From: Prostheceraeus crozeri
Lineage: Eukaryota > Platyhelminthes > Polycladida > Euryleptidae
DNA length: 64,000 nt
NCBI GenBank assembly: GCA_907163375.1
Contig: CAJQUW010003149.1
Coordinates: forward strand, 156,327 to 220,326
Reading direction: 5' to 3'
Positions 11,908 through 23,682 of the stretch are shown here, piece after piece (the first letter of the stretch is position 1; every line of letters begins with the position of its first letter). Under the pieces are notes generated by a model. The model was given only the letters and a program-made list of their open reading frames with translations, was not told the origin of the DNA and did not search any database. The position numbers and the translations under genes are program-made.

Positions 11908-12972
11908 CAGTGTTGTTCGATGAAACTGAATCACTGCTTTTAAAGTAAGATATTCGCTGATAATTTTTTCAGTGCTGTAGAACTTATTAATTGCTTAGTT
12001 GCATTACATTATACAGTCAGTTAGACTACATCATTCATGTTTTGTAACGAATACAATCACAAGAGCTCATGTACGCTAGTTTGGTCCACTGTAATCTACT
12101 CCATGTACTAACTGAGCTTTGAGCCAGCTAACTGGAATTAGTAGTAAAAATCAATCTTTGCTTAAATGCAAGTTATTACATTTTATGATCAACATTTCTC
12201 CGAACAATTTACATGGCAATCAAGCATTCAACAATCACATTTTCATTCAGTATCATTAGGAATCTCCGATAAATGGACGACTGAATCATTCAATAGGCCA
12301 TTCGCTTACAGCTGTGTACTGTTCATATCAGAATTCAAGCCATCATTTAGACATCCACTAAAATTAATGATTTGGTCCTGCATCTCTTTCCATGGGACTG
12401 GTTGCTTTCATTTGGTCGAAGGATCGATGAACTCGGACCAATGTGTGTGTCATTTCTACTAGGCTTCTTCCACAAATAAATGAGTGGTACTCGTCTCCAA
12501 GCAATTGCTGGGTTCATCAAAAGACCTAGCGCCGTGCCACACGTCACGGAAATTAAAGCAAACCTTGACTCAATAGGGAATCCGAGTTTTAAAATGGCCT
12601 GGCAACTCACCTGATCTCTCACCAATAGAGAATATCTGGAGCATTTTAAAACGCAGAATTAGGAAAGAAACACTGACAACAAAACAAGAACTGATTAATT
12701 CCTTGTTACGATAATGGGCAAGAGATGATGCTCTGAAGAACATGTGTCCCGATTTGGTTAATTTAATGCCCTTCAGGATAAAGGCTTGCATCAAAGCAAA
12801 AGGTGGTCCTATTGACTTTTGATTTTTTTTGACATGAATTTCGTGAATTCTGTTACCTATTTTTGTTTTTCGTTCGAGGCTTATCAATAGGGTAGAAGTG
12901 AGAAGCAGAACCTTGTTTTTCATCACTTTTTTTGGAAATTTAGAAGTGATTCAGTTTCATCGAACAACACTG
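11908..12972 (+). mobile_element. Decayed Tc1-like transposon
   Basis: Both ends carry the identical 28-bp inverted repeat beginning CAGTGTTGTTCGATGAAACT, flanked by TA. The interior (1,065 bp in all) has transposase remains in shifting frames: LKLMIWSCISFHGTGCFHLV and EGSMNSDQ, then near 12600 [20 protein letters not shown], then AKGGPI at the C-terminus. Stops and frameshifts abound and the N-terminal third is missing. Perfect ends with a rotten interior fit a non-autonomous copy moved by a related transposase. Confidence 0.88.
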
Positions 12973-13279
12973 TACAGCATCATCCTCGAGAAAACATCTA
13001 TTTACTAGGAAAATTATAGTGAGATGCATTTACATGATGGAGAAATGTTGAGGTTGTTGCTGGTCTATGATTGCGCAATGTGTGACGATCCAGACGAAGA
13101 AAGATAAACTAAGATGCACTTTAGGGGAAAGAAAGTGGACTTCTTCGAATATGATTTCTTCATTATCAGTGACTAGAAGATACACTTTCATTTCAGACAG
13201 GAAACTGAACTTCTGTTGATTACATCTTACTCCTCAAAACAACCGCAAAATGTGTAATAAAAGTTCCTACTTCGCTTTG

Positions 13280-13386
13280 ACGTAGCCTTCGAGACACAGT
13301 GGTTATGTGATTGGCCAAGCGATATTTTTGGTTTAGAGGTACAGCCGCGAAAGTGCCATTGGAAGTGAGGAAAGGCATCCGAGATA
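13280..13386 (+). repeat. tRNA-derived SINE, degenerate fragment
   Basis: It shows the GACACAGTGGTTATGTGATT head, GCCAAGCGAT, a changed B-box region, and TGCCATTGGAAGTGAGGAAA followed by GGCATCCG. It corresponds to the 5' half of the SINE family with many substitutions. Confidence 0.75.
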
Positions 13387-13699
13387 AACGCATCACAATG
13401 CTAAAAAAAGTCGTACTGTGTCAACACCAAGACTTCAAGACTGATCTGCGATTCCAGAGCTTAATTGTCTCTACCCTCCAAGAAGCATTTGATCCTGACG
13501 AGGTCGGCCTCTTCGAAATCAACAACTTGTGCGCCGCTAAGTGGGAACCATCGTGTCCATGGACATCCTTTTTGCTCGCCGTATCCGCGGTGAGCATGCT
13601 CAAACAACAAGCGCTCGTGAACATTAATCTTGATAATAAAGCTATCTGAATCATCACACATGCAACATAAAGCAATGTAAATAAGCGATGTGAGCTTAC

Positions 13700-13764
13700 A
13701 ACTGGTTTCCCAACGATTTCATCCTCCTCTGGCTGTCGATCAGAGTCAGAATCCTGCTTCGATG
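13700..13764 (-). CDS. ERICH3: ERICH3-like exon O (acidic linker)
   Basis: This 65-nt exon (phase 1 in, phase 0 out) has a catttcag acceptor and a GTAAGC donor. It encodes ASKQDSDSDRQPEEDEIVGK and then PV. The acidic composition and phase match both neighbours. It is separated from exon N by a 3.5 kb intron and from exon P by a 9.1 kb intron packed with transposons. Confidence 0.72.
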
Positions 13765-16700
13765 CTGAAATGCAAAATGGAAACACATGGAAATAACAGC
13801 AGAAGCGACAAAGCGATGTAATGGAAAGCTCGCATAGTTATAGCAGCGAGGTATTCTATTGCAGCGGCGACTATTGATAAATGACTATCATGGCCACACT
13901 GCATATAGCTATCATTGTCCATATGCTCGGTACATGCACAGGAAATAACAGTTTCGGTTACGAAAATAATAGATGCGTTCGAAAATCAAAGGTTTTCTAC
14001 ACCTGGCCCTGAGCTCACCGGTATATTTGTAAAGGTCCACACGGTGACCACGAAATATCTTTCGCCTTCCGTGAAGTTTAATTCAGAATAAAAACGTCAT
14101 GATATGAAAGTAATGTGCTGATGACGGCTGAGTCAGACACGTTTGCAGTTCTCGTAAAGAGTTAGATCAAATATTACTCTCAACTCTAAAAATCTTTTTC
14201 CTTTTGGGGTATCGGCTCGCATTCTAAGAAGTCTCGGCCGTCTTACTGCGGTCGTCTGGTGACTCGGGTTCATAGTTTATGAGAAGCTACACGTCGTATG
14301 TCATTTGCGATAATCATGGCGAACATATAATTTCATGGAAGTCTAAATCTGTCTCGTCTTGTGTGCTCAATTTGATTTCTTTGAATTAAAACTACTGTCG
14401 ACCAAAACTTTGAAGGTTTTTTCTCTATCTTTCGGCTGTAAATATAGGCTGCTTCCCTTCTCGTTGAAACATGCTTGTGCGATAATCATTCTTACGAAAA
14501 ACCGCTAAAACGGAAAGGCATACAAAGAATTGCAAAACCTCAATTCTCTAAAAAATTAAAGCTAATTCAAACAGCTTTGATTTGATACTTATTTCGGAAT
14601 TTCCGCAATCCCGGTTATTAAAAGCATCTTCAGTTAATACTCGCAGTTTGAGATATTGGATAGATCACATAAAATGGCAAAAATAGCATTTGTGTTTTCA
14701 ATATCAAAAAATACACTTTGACGCTGTTGAAGCATTCGTCAGAGAGACCAAATGATAACGGAAAATACGGATTGATTTTCGGATATAAAAACCGACAATT
14801 TGGTTAATCGTGTAAAATATGTAAACTCTTAATATGTAAACAGAACTGACTCACACACTTATGAGAGACTGTACAATGGAGACGTAAATGTTAATTCAAT
14901 TCATTACGAAAACCTTCGAGAATTCACTTGGGCTGCACTATAAATTAGCTCTAGACAATTTAACCAACACATAAAGGTCAAAATATGTCGTCTATATCAC
15001 GGCTGTGAAAGAAGACAGTTCCGACCGATGAAGCAGACTCTGTTGACCAATCTACATAAAAGCAGATCATCTAGTCAGCCGGTTCGCAGTGGAATGAAAG
15101 GCTGCATAAGTAGGCTGTATATTCACATACTAGTCGCAAAATCTGTGCATCAGCAGACAGATTCTCTTCAAAACAATGTTTGGACACAGTAGCTCTGCCT
15201 GACGTATTTCACAGGAACCAACAGAAATTATCTTATTGCTCTCACACGAGATTTTTCGGTCTACTGCGTCAGGAATGAGGTGAAGCAAATCATGCAAAGT
15301 GAGAGGATATCGCAATACGCTGCATTTCTGGATGCCAAGAAGCTCAATGAACTTAATACAGAAACAGTCAATCAGTTACCGATGCTACTCATAAAATTCA
15401 AAAGTAGTGCACAACTTCATTCCTGATGATAGTCGTGTGCAGTCGACCGTAGTATTTTGTGTGTGAATACGATGTACATTGTACATAGATAAATAGAAAA
15501 GAACATCGATTCTTTGTGGGCACCTTCGACTTTGGAGTCACGTAATAAGCAACCTCGACCCATTATTCCAATCGTAGGAGTAGTCATCGTACTGAAATTT
15601 AATATATTTATCTTTCTCAATTTCTACTTGTGAATACATTTCCTATTTCTAGTTCTGTGATGCTGATCTTTGTTAAGATAAATGAACCATGAATGACGTC
15701 TATCATGAATGACAGAGAGAATTATTTTCTAAGATTGTCAGATTTTCAAGGAAATATGGCATACTCGTTACAAAGAAGACAATGGTTTGGTGGGATTCGA
15801 ACTCAAACAAATTTACCGGTGTATGTCCGAAACACAACAGCAGAATTCAGTCTGATCTACACACATAAGTTATCGTGGAGAATTTCATCAAAATATATTC
15901 AGTTTAGAGCATCATTAGAGGACCGACAATTTCTATGTTGGAGTATGACGACATCTGAACATCAGATTGAATCACAAATCCTCTGTTCACGAATTATCAA
16001 GAAGCTCTTTCATCCAATAACTTTCCATTTACAATCTATTTACCAACGCAACGCTATAAAGCACTGCAGTGAATTTTCCGAGTGTCAGTCAAATCTGATA
16101 CTGGCTAATGCGCCAGATCATATCGACCTCATTCCCAAATTGGTGTAATTTTAGATTTCTCATAACGTTCAGAGATAATCAGCTTGCGATTATTTTCTAG
16201 AAATGATTATGATAAAAACAAGTTCATCTTTCAGTATATAAATAATATTCATCCTTTGTCGAGCTTATCCAATTTCATCACGTAATGAGTTACCGAAAAC
16301 GTTTCATAAACTGTTCATTCAAATATTTCTATCATAAGAGAAGTAAAACTCAGGAAATTTTATAATGATAAACATCAAAACATAGAACTCCGACAAGTCA
16401 AATGCAAAACATAAAAACAAAGGCGTCTCACAAGTTAATAAGAGATCTTGAAGCAATAATTCGCAGACATGATGTACAGGCATCCTAACATAGCCAGCAG
16501 ACGATAACTGCTTCATAAAATCTACAAAAGGAAACACCCGTCTCAATGCTGAGACTCAAGCTATCTAAATATGATTTTTCACATTTAACCCTATTTGTCT
16601 AAGACTTTTCATATCAGTAAAGAATACATTATCAAAACATTATCAACAACCACCTACTACTTGCAATTAACTTCAATAATCGATCTTCATTGCTACATCA

Positions 16701-17317
16701 TGACATAGAAGAGACTAACTCTGGTGAGGGCATAAGTTACATGGACTAACACTCTCAAGGATGGAGGCTTCATGCCCCCCCCCCTCTGAAAACTGATATC
16801 GGATACCGACAGCAGATGCTCTGTCGTTCACGAAGTTTCCCGTCAATCAATCCAATCAATATTCCTATCAGGAATGCACTCAGATGTTTTATACGATAAC
16901 AAAGGAAGCGATATCAAATGCGTCACGCATATAATTCATGGAAGAGATTACTGTTCAGTGCAATACATACTTTATCCTACATACGAGCTGCAATGACAAT
17001 TTGATCGCATGAGTCGGTGTAATAACAATTAAGATAGTTTCATCAATGTCTTGTGAAGAATCGAAGTGTTTTTAGTCGGTATCTAAAGTGACTTGTCAGT
17101 AGTCCTGATGAAGGAGTGATACAGTAACGACTTGTATTGACTATTGGCATTGTACTGCTCAATTTTCACATGAAACTATCCACTTTGGTCGATGGCTAGC
17201 TGAGAAACTAACAGATGGAATCTCTACAAAACTTCTCCATTACAAATCCTCGGTTTGTAAAGAAAGGTTTGTTTGAGGACAAGGCAGACAGAGCAGCAGG
17301 TGCATCAATTAACTTAC
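13765..17317 (-). other. Intron between exons N and O, nothing recognised
   Basis: This 3.5 kb of AT-rich sequence contains short open frames (for example 151 codons at 15693-16148) with no recognisable motif. No repeat family shared with the rest of the window was seen. Confidence 0.5.
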
Positions 17318-17386
17318 CAACGGCATCCTCAGCATCTGCAGTTTGGCGGGGACTGCTCGCTGCTGAGCTTGACTTACTGTTTGATT
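17318..17386 (-). CDS. ERICH3: ERICH3-like exon N (Ser-rich linker)
   Basis: This 69-nt exon (phase 1 in, phase 1 out) has a cttccag acceptor and a GTAAGT donor, 95 bp after micro-exon M. It encodes SNSKSSSAASSPRQTADAED and then AVG. An internal GTAAGT at about 17374 could act as an alternative donor. No domain is recognisable; it reads as a disordered linker. Confidence 0.72.
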
Positions 17387-17481
17387 CTGGAAGAAAAATA
17401 TGAACAAAATTAATTTCCTGCTTCAATGAATCAAAGTGCAAATATTACAGCGTCAGAAAAAGTTTCAGGAACGGAACTTAC

Positions 17482-17505
17482 TCGATGAAGATTTCGATGA
17501 GGAAT
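17482..17505 (-). CDS. ERICH3: ERICH3-like micro-exon M (24 nt)
   Basis: A 24-nt candidate exon lies between ctctttcag and GTAAGT. With the flanking split codons it encodes YSSSKSSSK. It is needed: joining exon L directly to exon N would create a TAA stop, whereas inserting this exon (T+AT, then A+AA) keeps the frame open. The residue style matches exon N. Because it is so short, the call rests on splice sites and phase. Confidence 0.68.
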
Positions 17506-17716
17506 CTGAAAGAGAAATTTCATTTTTCAATTTATTCTTTTATCAATAGCAGAAACAGAATTTCATCATGGCATTTCATTACTTAAAACACATGGATATT
17601 TTATATTATTTCTTCGTAAAATCCTTGGAATCTGAAGTTACTAGCGTGATACTTATACAGGTACTTGCCAACGGCGAGATCCTTAGTGTCAACTAGAACT
17701 TTCAAGATTGTCACGA

Positions 17717-17888
17717 TTCATCGACGGGTGCGTGAACGGTACTGACATAGTCAGACTTTTCTGGAACGCAGTAATACTTTAATTCGGATGCCCTTCTTGC
17801 CGATTTCCAGCAACACTTTTGGGGCTCCACCTCTAGACCAAAAGATCGCTAGGCCAAGCACCTAACCACTGTGCTGCAGAGAGCACTG
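17717..17888 (-). repeat. tRNA-derived SINE
   Basis: The minus strand shows the head CTGCAGCACAGTGGTTAGGT, then GCTTGGCCTAGCGATCTTTT and GGTCTAGAGGTGGAGCCCC. The body is GGCAAGAAGGGCATCCG, and the tail GACTATGTCAGTACCGTTCA. It is nearly full-length. Confidence 0.85.
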
Positions 17889-18053
17889 CGCAACTTACGC
17901 AAGTTGAGTGAAATATTAAATACATGTACCTGACGATGCGACTAGTGTGTCGTGGAATATCAGCTAATAATGAAGAAAGTTTACATGCTGGAATATCTTT
18001 TATATAGCTGAAAGTACATCTGACCATTTTGTCATCATAACTAGCCATCATGG

Positions 18054-18217
18054 AGTGGACTCCGTGGCACAGTGGCTAAGTGCTTGGCCTAGTGATCCCT
18101 TGGTACAGAGGTCGAGCCTCGAAGTGTCATCGGAAGTCGGCAGGAAGAGCATCCGGACTAAAAGATCGCAATGCTCCAGATAAAAAGTTTGACTTAGTGA
18201 CCACCGTCCAAGTCCTT
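18054..18217 (+). repeat. tRNA-derived SINE
   Basis: It reads GACTCCGTGGCACAGTGGCT, AAGTGCTTGGCCTAGTGATC, AGAGGTCGAGCC and GTCGGCAGGAAGAGCATCCG, ending ACCACCGTCCAAGTCCTT. It lies only 165 bp from an oppositely oriented copy, so the pair could form a stem in the pre-mRNA. Confidence 0.86.
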
Positions 18218-19038
18218 AATATGGAAATCTAGCAATCATTAAGGGAATAAAGAGAATTTCTCTAAAACTCCCTAATTGAGCCTGGCATTAAGAATTTATT
18301 TAGAGTACGAGGATTAGCGAATTAGAATAAATGAATGCCGCCAAGTGAAAGTTTACACGCCATATGTCACTTTCATGTAATTCAGAGAAAAACTTCAAGA
18401 GAAAAGCAGTGGCCAATGCCGGGATCTCATTGCACTTCAGAGGTCGGTGTGCAAGGTCATACAATGTTGTCATCTTTTCCACTTAGAGACAAGACAGTTC
18501 ACTTAATCAATGACATAAAATCTGAGGCATTGAGCCTGCAGAATAATGCACCGAGCGCAGTGCGACATAAAGACTCGGTCAAATATATTAACTTATATCG
18601 GAATGAGAATTAATTCGACTTCTCAAGCAGGAAGAAAAACATTTCTCTTCGACTCCGTATCTAAATCAAGCAAGACATATTAGCAGTGGATTTGTTCCAA
18701 TCGACAAAAAGTGTAACAAACTCAAATGATTAGCAAATCTCGTACATTTTCTTGTCTGACATAGGCGCCGATGCTGATAATGACTTAACCGACTTCCGGA
18801 TCGCTGCTTTCTTGTTGGAGTGTGAAATTCTATCTATGGACAAATGCTCGACAATTTATCCTCTTTTTCATCCAATTAACTTCGAATCGGGATAAGTGAG
18901 ACGCGATTAAGTCGCAAAAGCTTCATGGATAAAATTGTCCCACTTCATCGGAAAATAGTTTGGACAAGGGATACAGTGCCACATGAGCGGTCCGTTTCTG
19001 ATGAATAGAATACGCAAATTTGTAGTAATGCAAATACG

Positions 19039-19071
19039 CACCATTAGGATATCAATGCGATCCTAATGGTG
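19039..19071. repeat. Perfect 12-bp-arm hairpin
   Basis: CACCATTAGGAT at 19039-19050 is followed after 9 bases by its exact complement ATCCTAATGGTG at 19060-19071. No associated gene is visible. Confidence 0.8.
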
Positions 19072-20297
19072 TCGTTCGCAATATCCTGCGATGCTTAGAA
19101 CACCCGCAAACCACGTTTAAAAAAGTATTGAAAAAAGGCTCTGTGTTTAAATGGGTGAAAATCTGGTTTGATAAATCATCAACTCCTTTTTGAAATGAAG
19201 AAAATCATTTATAAATCGAAATCTTCTATTTTTTCGCGAGCTCTTTCATACCATCTGCGATGGCCATCGTCAGGCAACGATAATGGGTATATACAGAAAA
19301 ACCATGCGCAGAGCTGCATCAGTTTGAAAATCAAGTCCATTTACAAGTCTGAGTGCACTTTGGTACCTTTTAAACCGTACACAGCGAATCAGTCTAAAAC
19401 ATCCCATCAATCGACAATTACAATTCTGAACTTTTCTGTGATTCATGCACTCGTTTTATCTACTGAGTATGTTGGTAACGTACTAACCACAATGCCAAGT
19501 CCCTGAGAAGTATTTCGCGTTACTCAACTTCCGCGTGACTAAGTTCCCAAGTATTTTCTTGTAAGTTGCTTCCACAACAACAAAATTCATCAAATTCAGT
19601 TCCAGTTGAATCTTTGAAAAACTAGCTAAAATCAAGCAACGAGGGGCTCTGAAGACCAATCTTACAAATTTCTTATCGATTCTGAGCTAGATCGTCAGAT
19701 ACACAGTCATGCTGCATATTAAGACAGGCAAATGGGTGCGACAAATTTTAATGAAAATATACAGTCGGCAAGATTCAGCACTGCCTCATTTCAATGCTGT
19801 CTGAATAATATTCTTCCAGCTTGATAATTCACCACTCCAATGCATCCACTTTTGAATGAATTAACTGTTGCGAAATCCTTTCATAAATTGCACCAGTACC
19901 GGTAAGAGCGAGTGATAAAGTTATCATCACATCAACCATGCATTCGATTACAAAAGAAGAACGGTAGGAAGTAAATTTCCTCAGATAGATCAACAGCTTT
20001 TAAACCCCAAGTGAATTTCCGAGTCGTAATTTGACACATTTTGATCGTTTCCACTTTGATGATTTCCATTGGAAGTTGTCTTGAGAGAATCGTTTAATTT
20101 TCTTTCAAACACCGATTTCATTAAAAGGCAACCCTGCGTAAGTAACGATGGAAGCATGAGGTTTGGGACTGCGTTTTAATAGAAACGGGAATGAGTTTTC
20201 TATTCAAAGTCTTAATCCAAGCATGTCTTCGCAAAACGATTGATAACAATTTTTATTACCGAACCAACATTTGTATGCATACCTATGTGTAATAACA

Positions 20298-20734
20298 ACT
20301 CCTCACACTGGAGGTTTAGACGGTGCAACTGACTGGGTCACTGCTCCTCACACAGGAGGCTTGCACCGTGCAGGTGAATGGATCACTACTCCTCACTGGA
20401 GGTTTAGACGGTCCAACTGACTGGGTCACTACTCCTCACACTGGCCGGTGCAGGTGAATGGATCACTACTCCTCACTGGAGGTTTAGACGGTCCAACTGA
20501 CTGGGTCACTGTTCCTCACACCACACAGGAGGCTTGCACCGTGCAGGTGAATGGATCACTATTCCTCACTGGAGGTTTAGACGATGCAGCTGACTGGGTC
20601 ACTACTCCTCACACTGGAGGCTTGGCCGGTGCAGCTGACTGGGTCACTACTCCTCACACTGGAGGCTTGGCCGGTGCAACTGACTGGGTCACTACTCCTC
20701 ACACTGGAGGTTTAGACGGTGCAGATGACTGGGA
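20298..20734 (+). repeat. Minisatellite with about 45-bp unit
   Basis: The array holds about ten imperfect copies of a unit containing CCTCACACTGGAGGCTTGGC, CGGTGCAGCTGACTGGGTCA and CTACT. Two sub-variants alternate: GGTTTAGACGGT versus GGCTTGGCCGGT or GGCTTGCACCGT. One frame is open (TGGLAGAADWVTTPH), but this follows from the repeat length and there are no splice or start signals. Confidence 0.93.
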
Positions 20735-21399
20735 CCCAGCTCCGTTCACCGGACGCATCTCTGTGATCCCATTACTATGTCCAATGTCCATCTGACTTGA
20801 AATGTGCAGAAATCGTTATGATTTGTTGAAATTGCAATAATCAGATGGTCAACACGACGGCCGCTTTCTTCAGGGTGTAAAAGACGATCGACAGGGACAG
20901 TCTAAAGAGCATTTTAACAACACATTCTGAACCACAGTGACCTAATAATTTCTTAATAAAGGTGTGTAGCTCGGTCGAATTTTACATGTTGTTTTTATTC
21001 ACTCAGTCAATGCTAGCTGTATTCCTGATCCCTGTTCGCCATATGACTTCATCTAATTCATTAACGTTTAAGAGCAGGGGCGTGGAAAAATTTTAGGATG
21101 ACGACATTGCAGACATGCTCTTTCTTGAGAGATTGGCGCAACGTGCATGCAGAAATTATGCTGACATTGTCTTGTCTGATAGGGAAGCTTGATTGACCTG
21201 CCTCGAGTACGCAGCGCTCCTTGACCCTCACACAAAGCAGAAATGAGTGACCGAGGTATATTATACGCATCATTTGTCAACGGAAATGTCGAAATTCAGA
21301 TAAAAATCTCATTCGTTAAAATTGATGATCAGCTATATGATGAAAGTATCACACTGAATTAGATTATGCGTATTGAAAATTAAAATAGATAAAGTCAAA

Positions 21400-21700
21400 G
21401 TTATGACGTTTCGGGTGATGCTACGACCATTATCAGGTGTAAAAGTGTAATAAAGGCAGATCCTAAAACTATTCTGACAGTTAGGTTATTATAACTCGAT
21501 AAAACTTTACAAAGATCAAAATCAGTAAAATGTCCAGCATTATCAGAAATGCACCCAGGGGCATTATTCATATAAAAATTAACAATAGCTTTTCTATGTT
21601 CTCTAAAACGAGTATCAAAGTCTCTCCTAGATAAAACTTGTCACAATTTTCACACGGAACTCTATAAATGCCACCGTCTAGAATCTGCCTTTATTAAGTC
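21400..21700 (-). pseudogene. Penelope-like element fragment, GIY-YIG endonuclease
   Basis: The minus strand encodes GIYRVPCENCDKFYLGET and, after a one-base shift, DTRFREHRKAIVN, then AGHFTDFDLCKVLSSYNNLT. This is the GIY-YIG nuclease end of a Penelope-like retroelement, with the usual Cys pair and R-x3-EH-x3-I. Beyond it the DNA reads ATGGTCGTAGCATCACCCGA and then AACGTC, typical of the region just after such genes. The reverse transcriptase is absent. Confidence 0.75.
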
Positions 21701-22150
21701 CAATCAGCCTAATGAATTGAATCTTCACAATGTTTTTTATAAACATTATGTACTTACCACAAACCGACTTGTTAATAGTGTTCATGACCGATAACTGCTC
21801 CTGTAGCTTTGCATTCTGTCCATTTTACACTTGATAATGATTGTAGCAGCATCCAAAGCGTCGTGACTTTGACTTTATATTTTTAAATTTTTAGCTACAT
21901 ATCTTCTAATTCAGTATGGTACTTTTATTATATTGCAATTCGAAGCACATTTTTGAAAGGATCCGTGATGATCAGCTATATCGGCTATATAAGCTATATG
22001 AAAAGCTATAATAAGCTATATAAAAATGTTTGGCTATGACAGACAATTCCATAAAAGCTTGGCTATATCAAGCAAGCAAATAGTTTCATGAATTAAATTG
22101 GGGCAGAGATATCTATGAATAATTGGACTACTAATGAATGAAGGATAATC

Positions 22151-22323
22151 ATTATATTTAATGGTTGAGGAAGAGCCAAGGTTTTAATGATGTTGCACTT
22201 TAATTATGATATGATTAATTTCGGTTGCTATTCGGCAACCATCATCAGATAGAAGGAATTAAACATCAGCGCAATGACATTTGCGTTTAAAACCTTGGCT
22301 CTTCCTCAACCATTAAATATAAT
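22151..22323. mobile_element. MITE-like element with 37-bp perfect inverted ends
   Basis: The 37-bp segments 22151-22187 and 22287-22323 are exact reverse complements (left begins ATTATATTTAATGGTTGAGG). The interior has a GGTTGCTATTCGGCAACC mini-hairpin. There is no coding capacity. It lies 450 bp from the Penelope fragment and may derive from its 3' flank, since both carry a CATCATCAG/CATTATCAG-like motif. Confidence 0.82.
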
Positions 22324-23190
22324 ATATGACTAGCCAAGACATCTTCAATCATGAAGAATAATCGTCCAACCCAACGGAGGCGGAGAAAAAGAAGGCAAAC
22401 GGACAAAACAAGCAAGAAAAGTGTTAATCACATTATCATGTACAAGTAATGAAGCCTATGAAGCTGTTATAAAAGTGCGTAAAAATTAATGTATAGCTAG
22501 TTATCAGACTCATCACACATGAGAGCATGTGCAACTCGTGCACCATGCGAGGAGGAAATCACTTTCTCCACATCTTATGAGATTTGTAGATTTCAAGTGA
22601 AGATATCAAGCAGAATTATGGCATTATTCCAACATTTTACTTGCAACCATCACCTATAAGCAAAGTCCCCACACATGCTTTTTGCACAACATCCGAAGGC
22701 TTACTGCCTATCTCTTCGAGGGGCTCCTATAAGTCCTGGCCTATATTCATGAACTACGTCATGTCGATGGCAGCATGTACTATGGAGAGATTCAAGAGAA
22801 GACGTTAAGATCGTGAACACGGGGTTTGCGGTTGATTTGGAGACATTGGAAAGACATCCTTTATTTCAAATAAGTTTCATTAAAATGCACCCGCCTTTTT
22901 CAGTAGGCAATTCTTAGCTGCAATATCGGGTTGAGGAAGGTCGCAGTCTTTCATTAACGATTGATATAACTAAATCATAGGCTAAATTATTGAGACTTTA
23001 CAAATTGAACCACCGCAAAACAAGAGATTAACGTCTCATAAAAGATGTCACTTGAATCGTTGTGATTTTGAAAAAAGACAACATAAACTAAACGAAAAGT
23101 CAAGCACACACTAAAAATCCAAAATCAATTGGCATGGTACCATCGATGACTATGGGCGATATAAGTATAATGACAACATAACTGAATTAC

Positions 23191-23231
23191 ACTGACAGCA
23201 TGACTAATGTGACATAAAGTCATGCTGTCAA
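23191..23231. repeat. 13-bp-arm hairpin
   Basis: TGACAGCATGACT and its complement AGTCATGCTGTCA bracket a short AT-rich loop. It has no other context. Confidence 0.7.
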
Positions 23232-23682
23232 TAACTTGAAAATTGCCTTCATTAGGCTGTTGAATAGAAAAGCATCGTCATTCATCGTTCGCAAATTTCT
23301 GTGAATTCCTTTTAAATGCCAAAATCGCCACAATTCTGTCAAATTCAAAGATCCTAGATCATCGCAACCAAGTTTTGCGATGGCATTAACCCTTCAGTTC
23401 TTTTGTATAGAAGTTGACAGGCGCAAGAATAATCATCTTCGCAGAATTTGACAATGACGTTATGACAGTAATTGATCTGAATAAAACATCGCAACTTTAG
23501 AGAAAATCTTGCAAAAGTGGAGGGTAGAACTATCTGAGAATGGGTTGTCACCAGTCCTCAAGTTGTGAGAATCGCTAATGATTACGTTCCACTCATATCA
23601 GCAATGTCATACATCTCTGATAATTCCTAACACAACATTGTAACTATTTTTGAAAGTACTAAGAATTCTGTGAGGAACTTAC

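Noticed and set aside
15760..15850. tRNA-like B box on the minus strand (GAGTTCGAATCCCACCA)
   Set aside because: No matching A box or cloverleaf could be folded around it.
15693..16148. 151-codon plus-strand frame
   Set aside because: No domain, homology or codon signature that I recognise; consistent with chance in a long intron.
20298..20734. CRISPR-like array
   Set aside because: Units are contiguous without unique spacers and the host is a eukaryote.
20448..20795. 115-codon frame TGGLAGAADWVTTPH
   Set aside because: Produced by the 45-bp minisatellite; no supporting gene structure.
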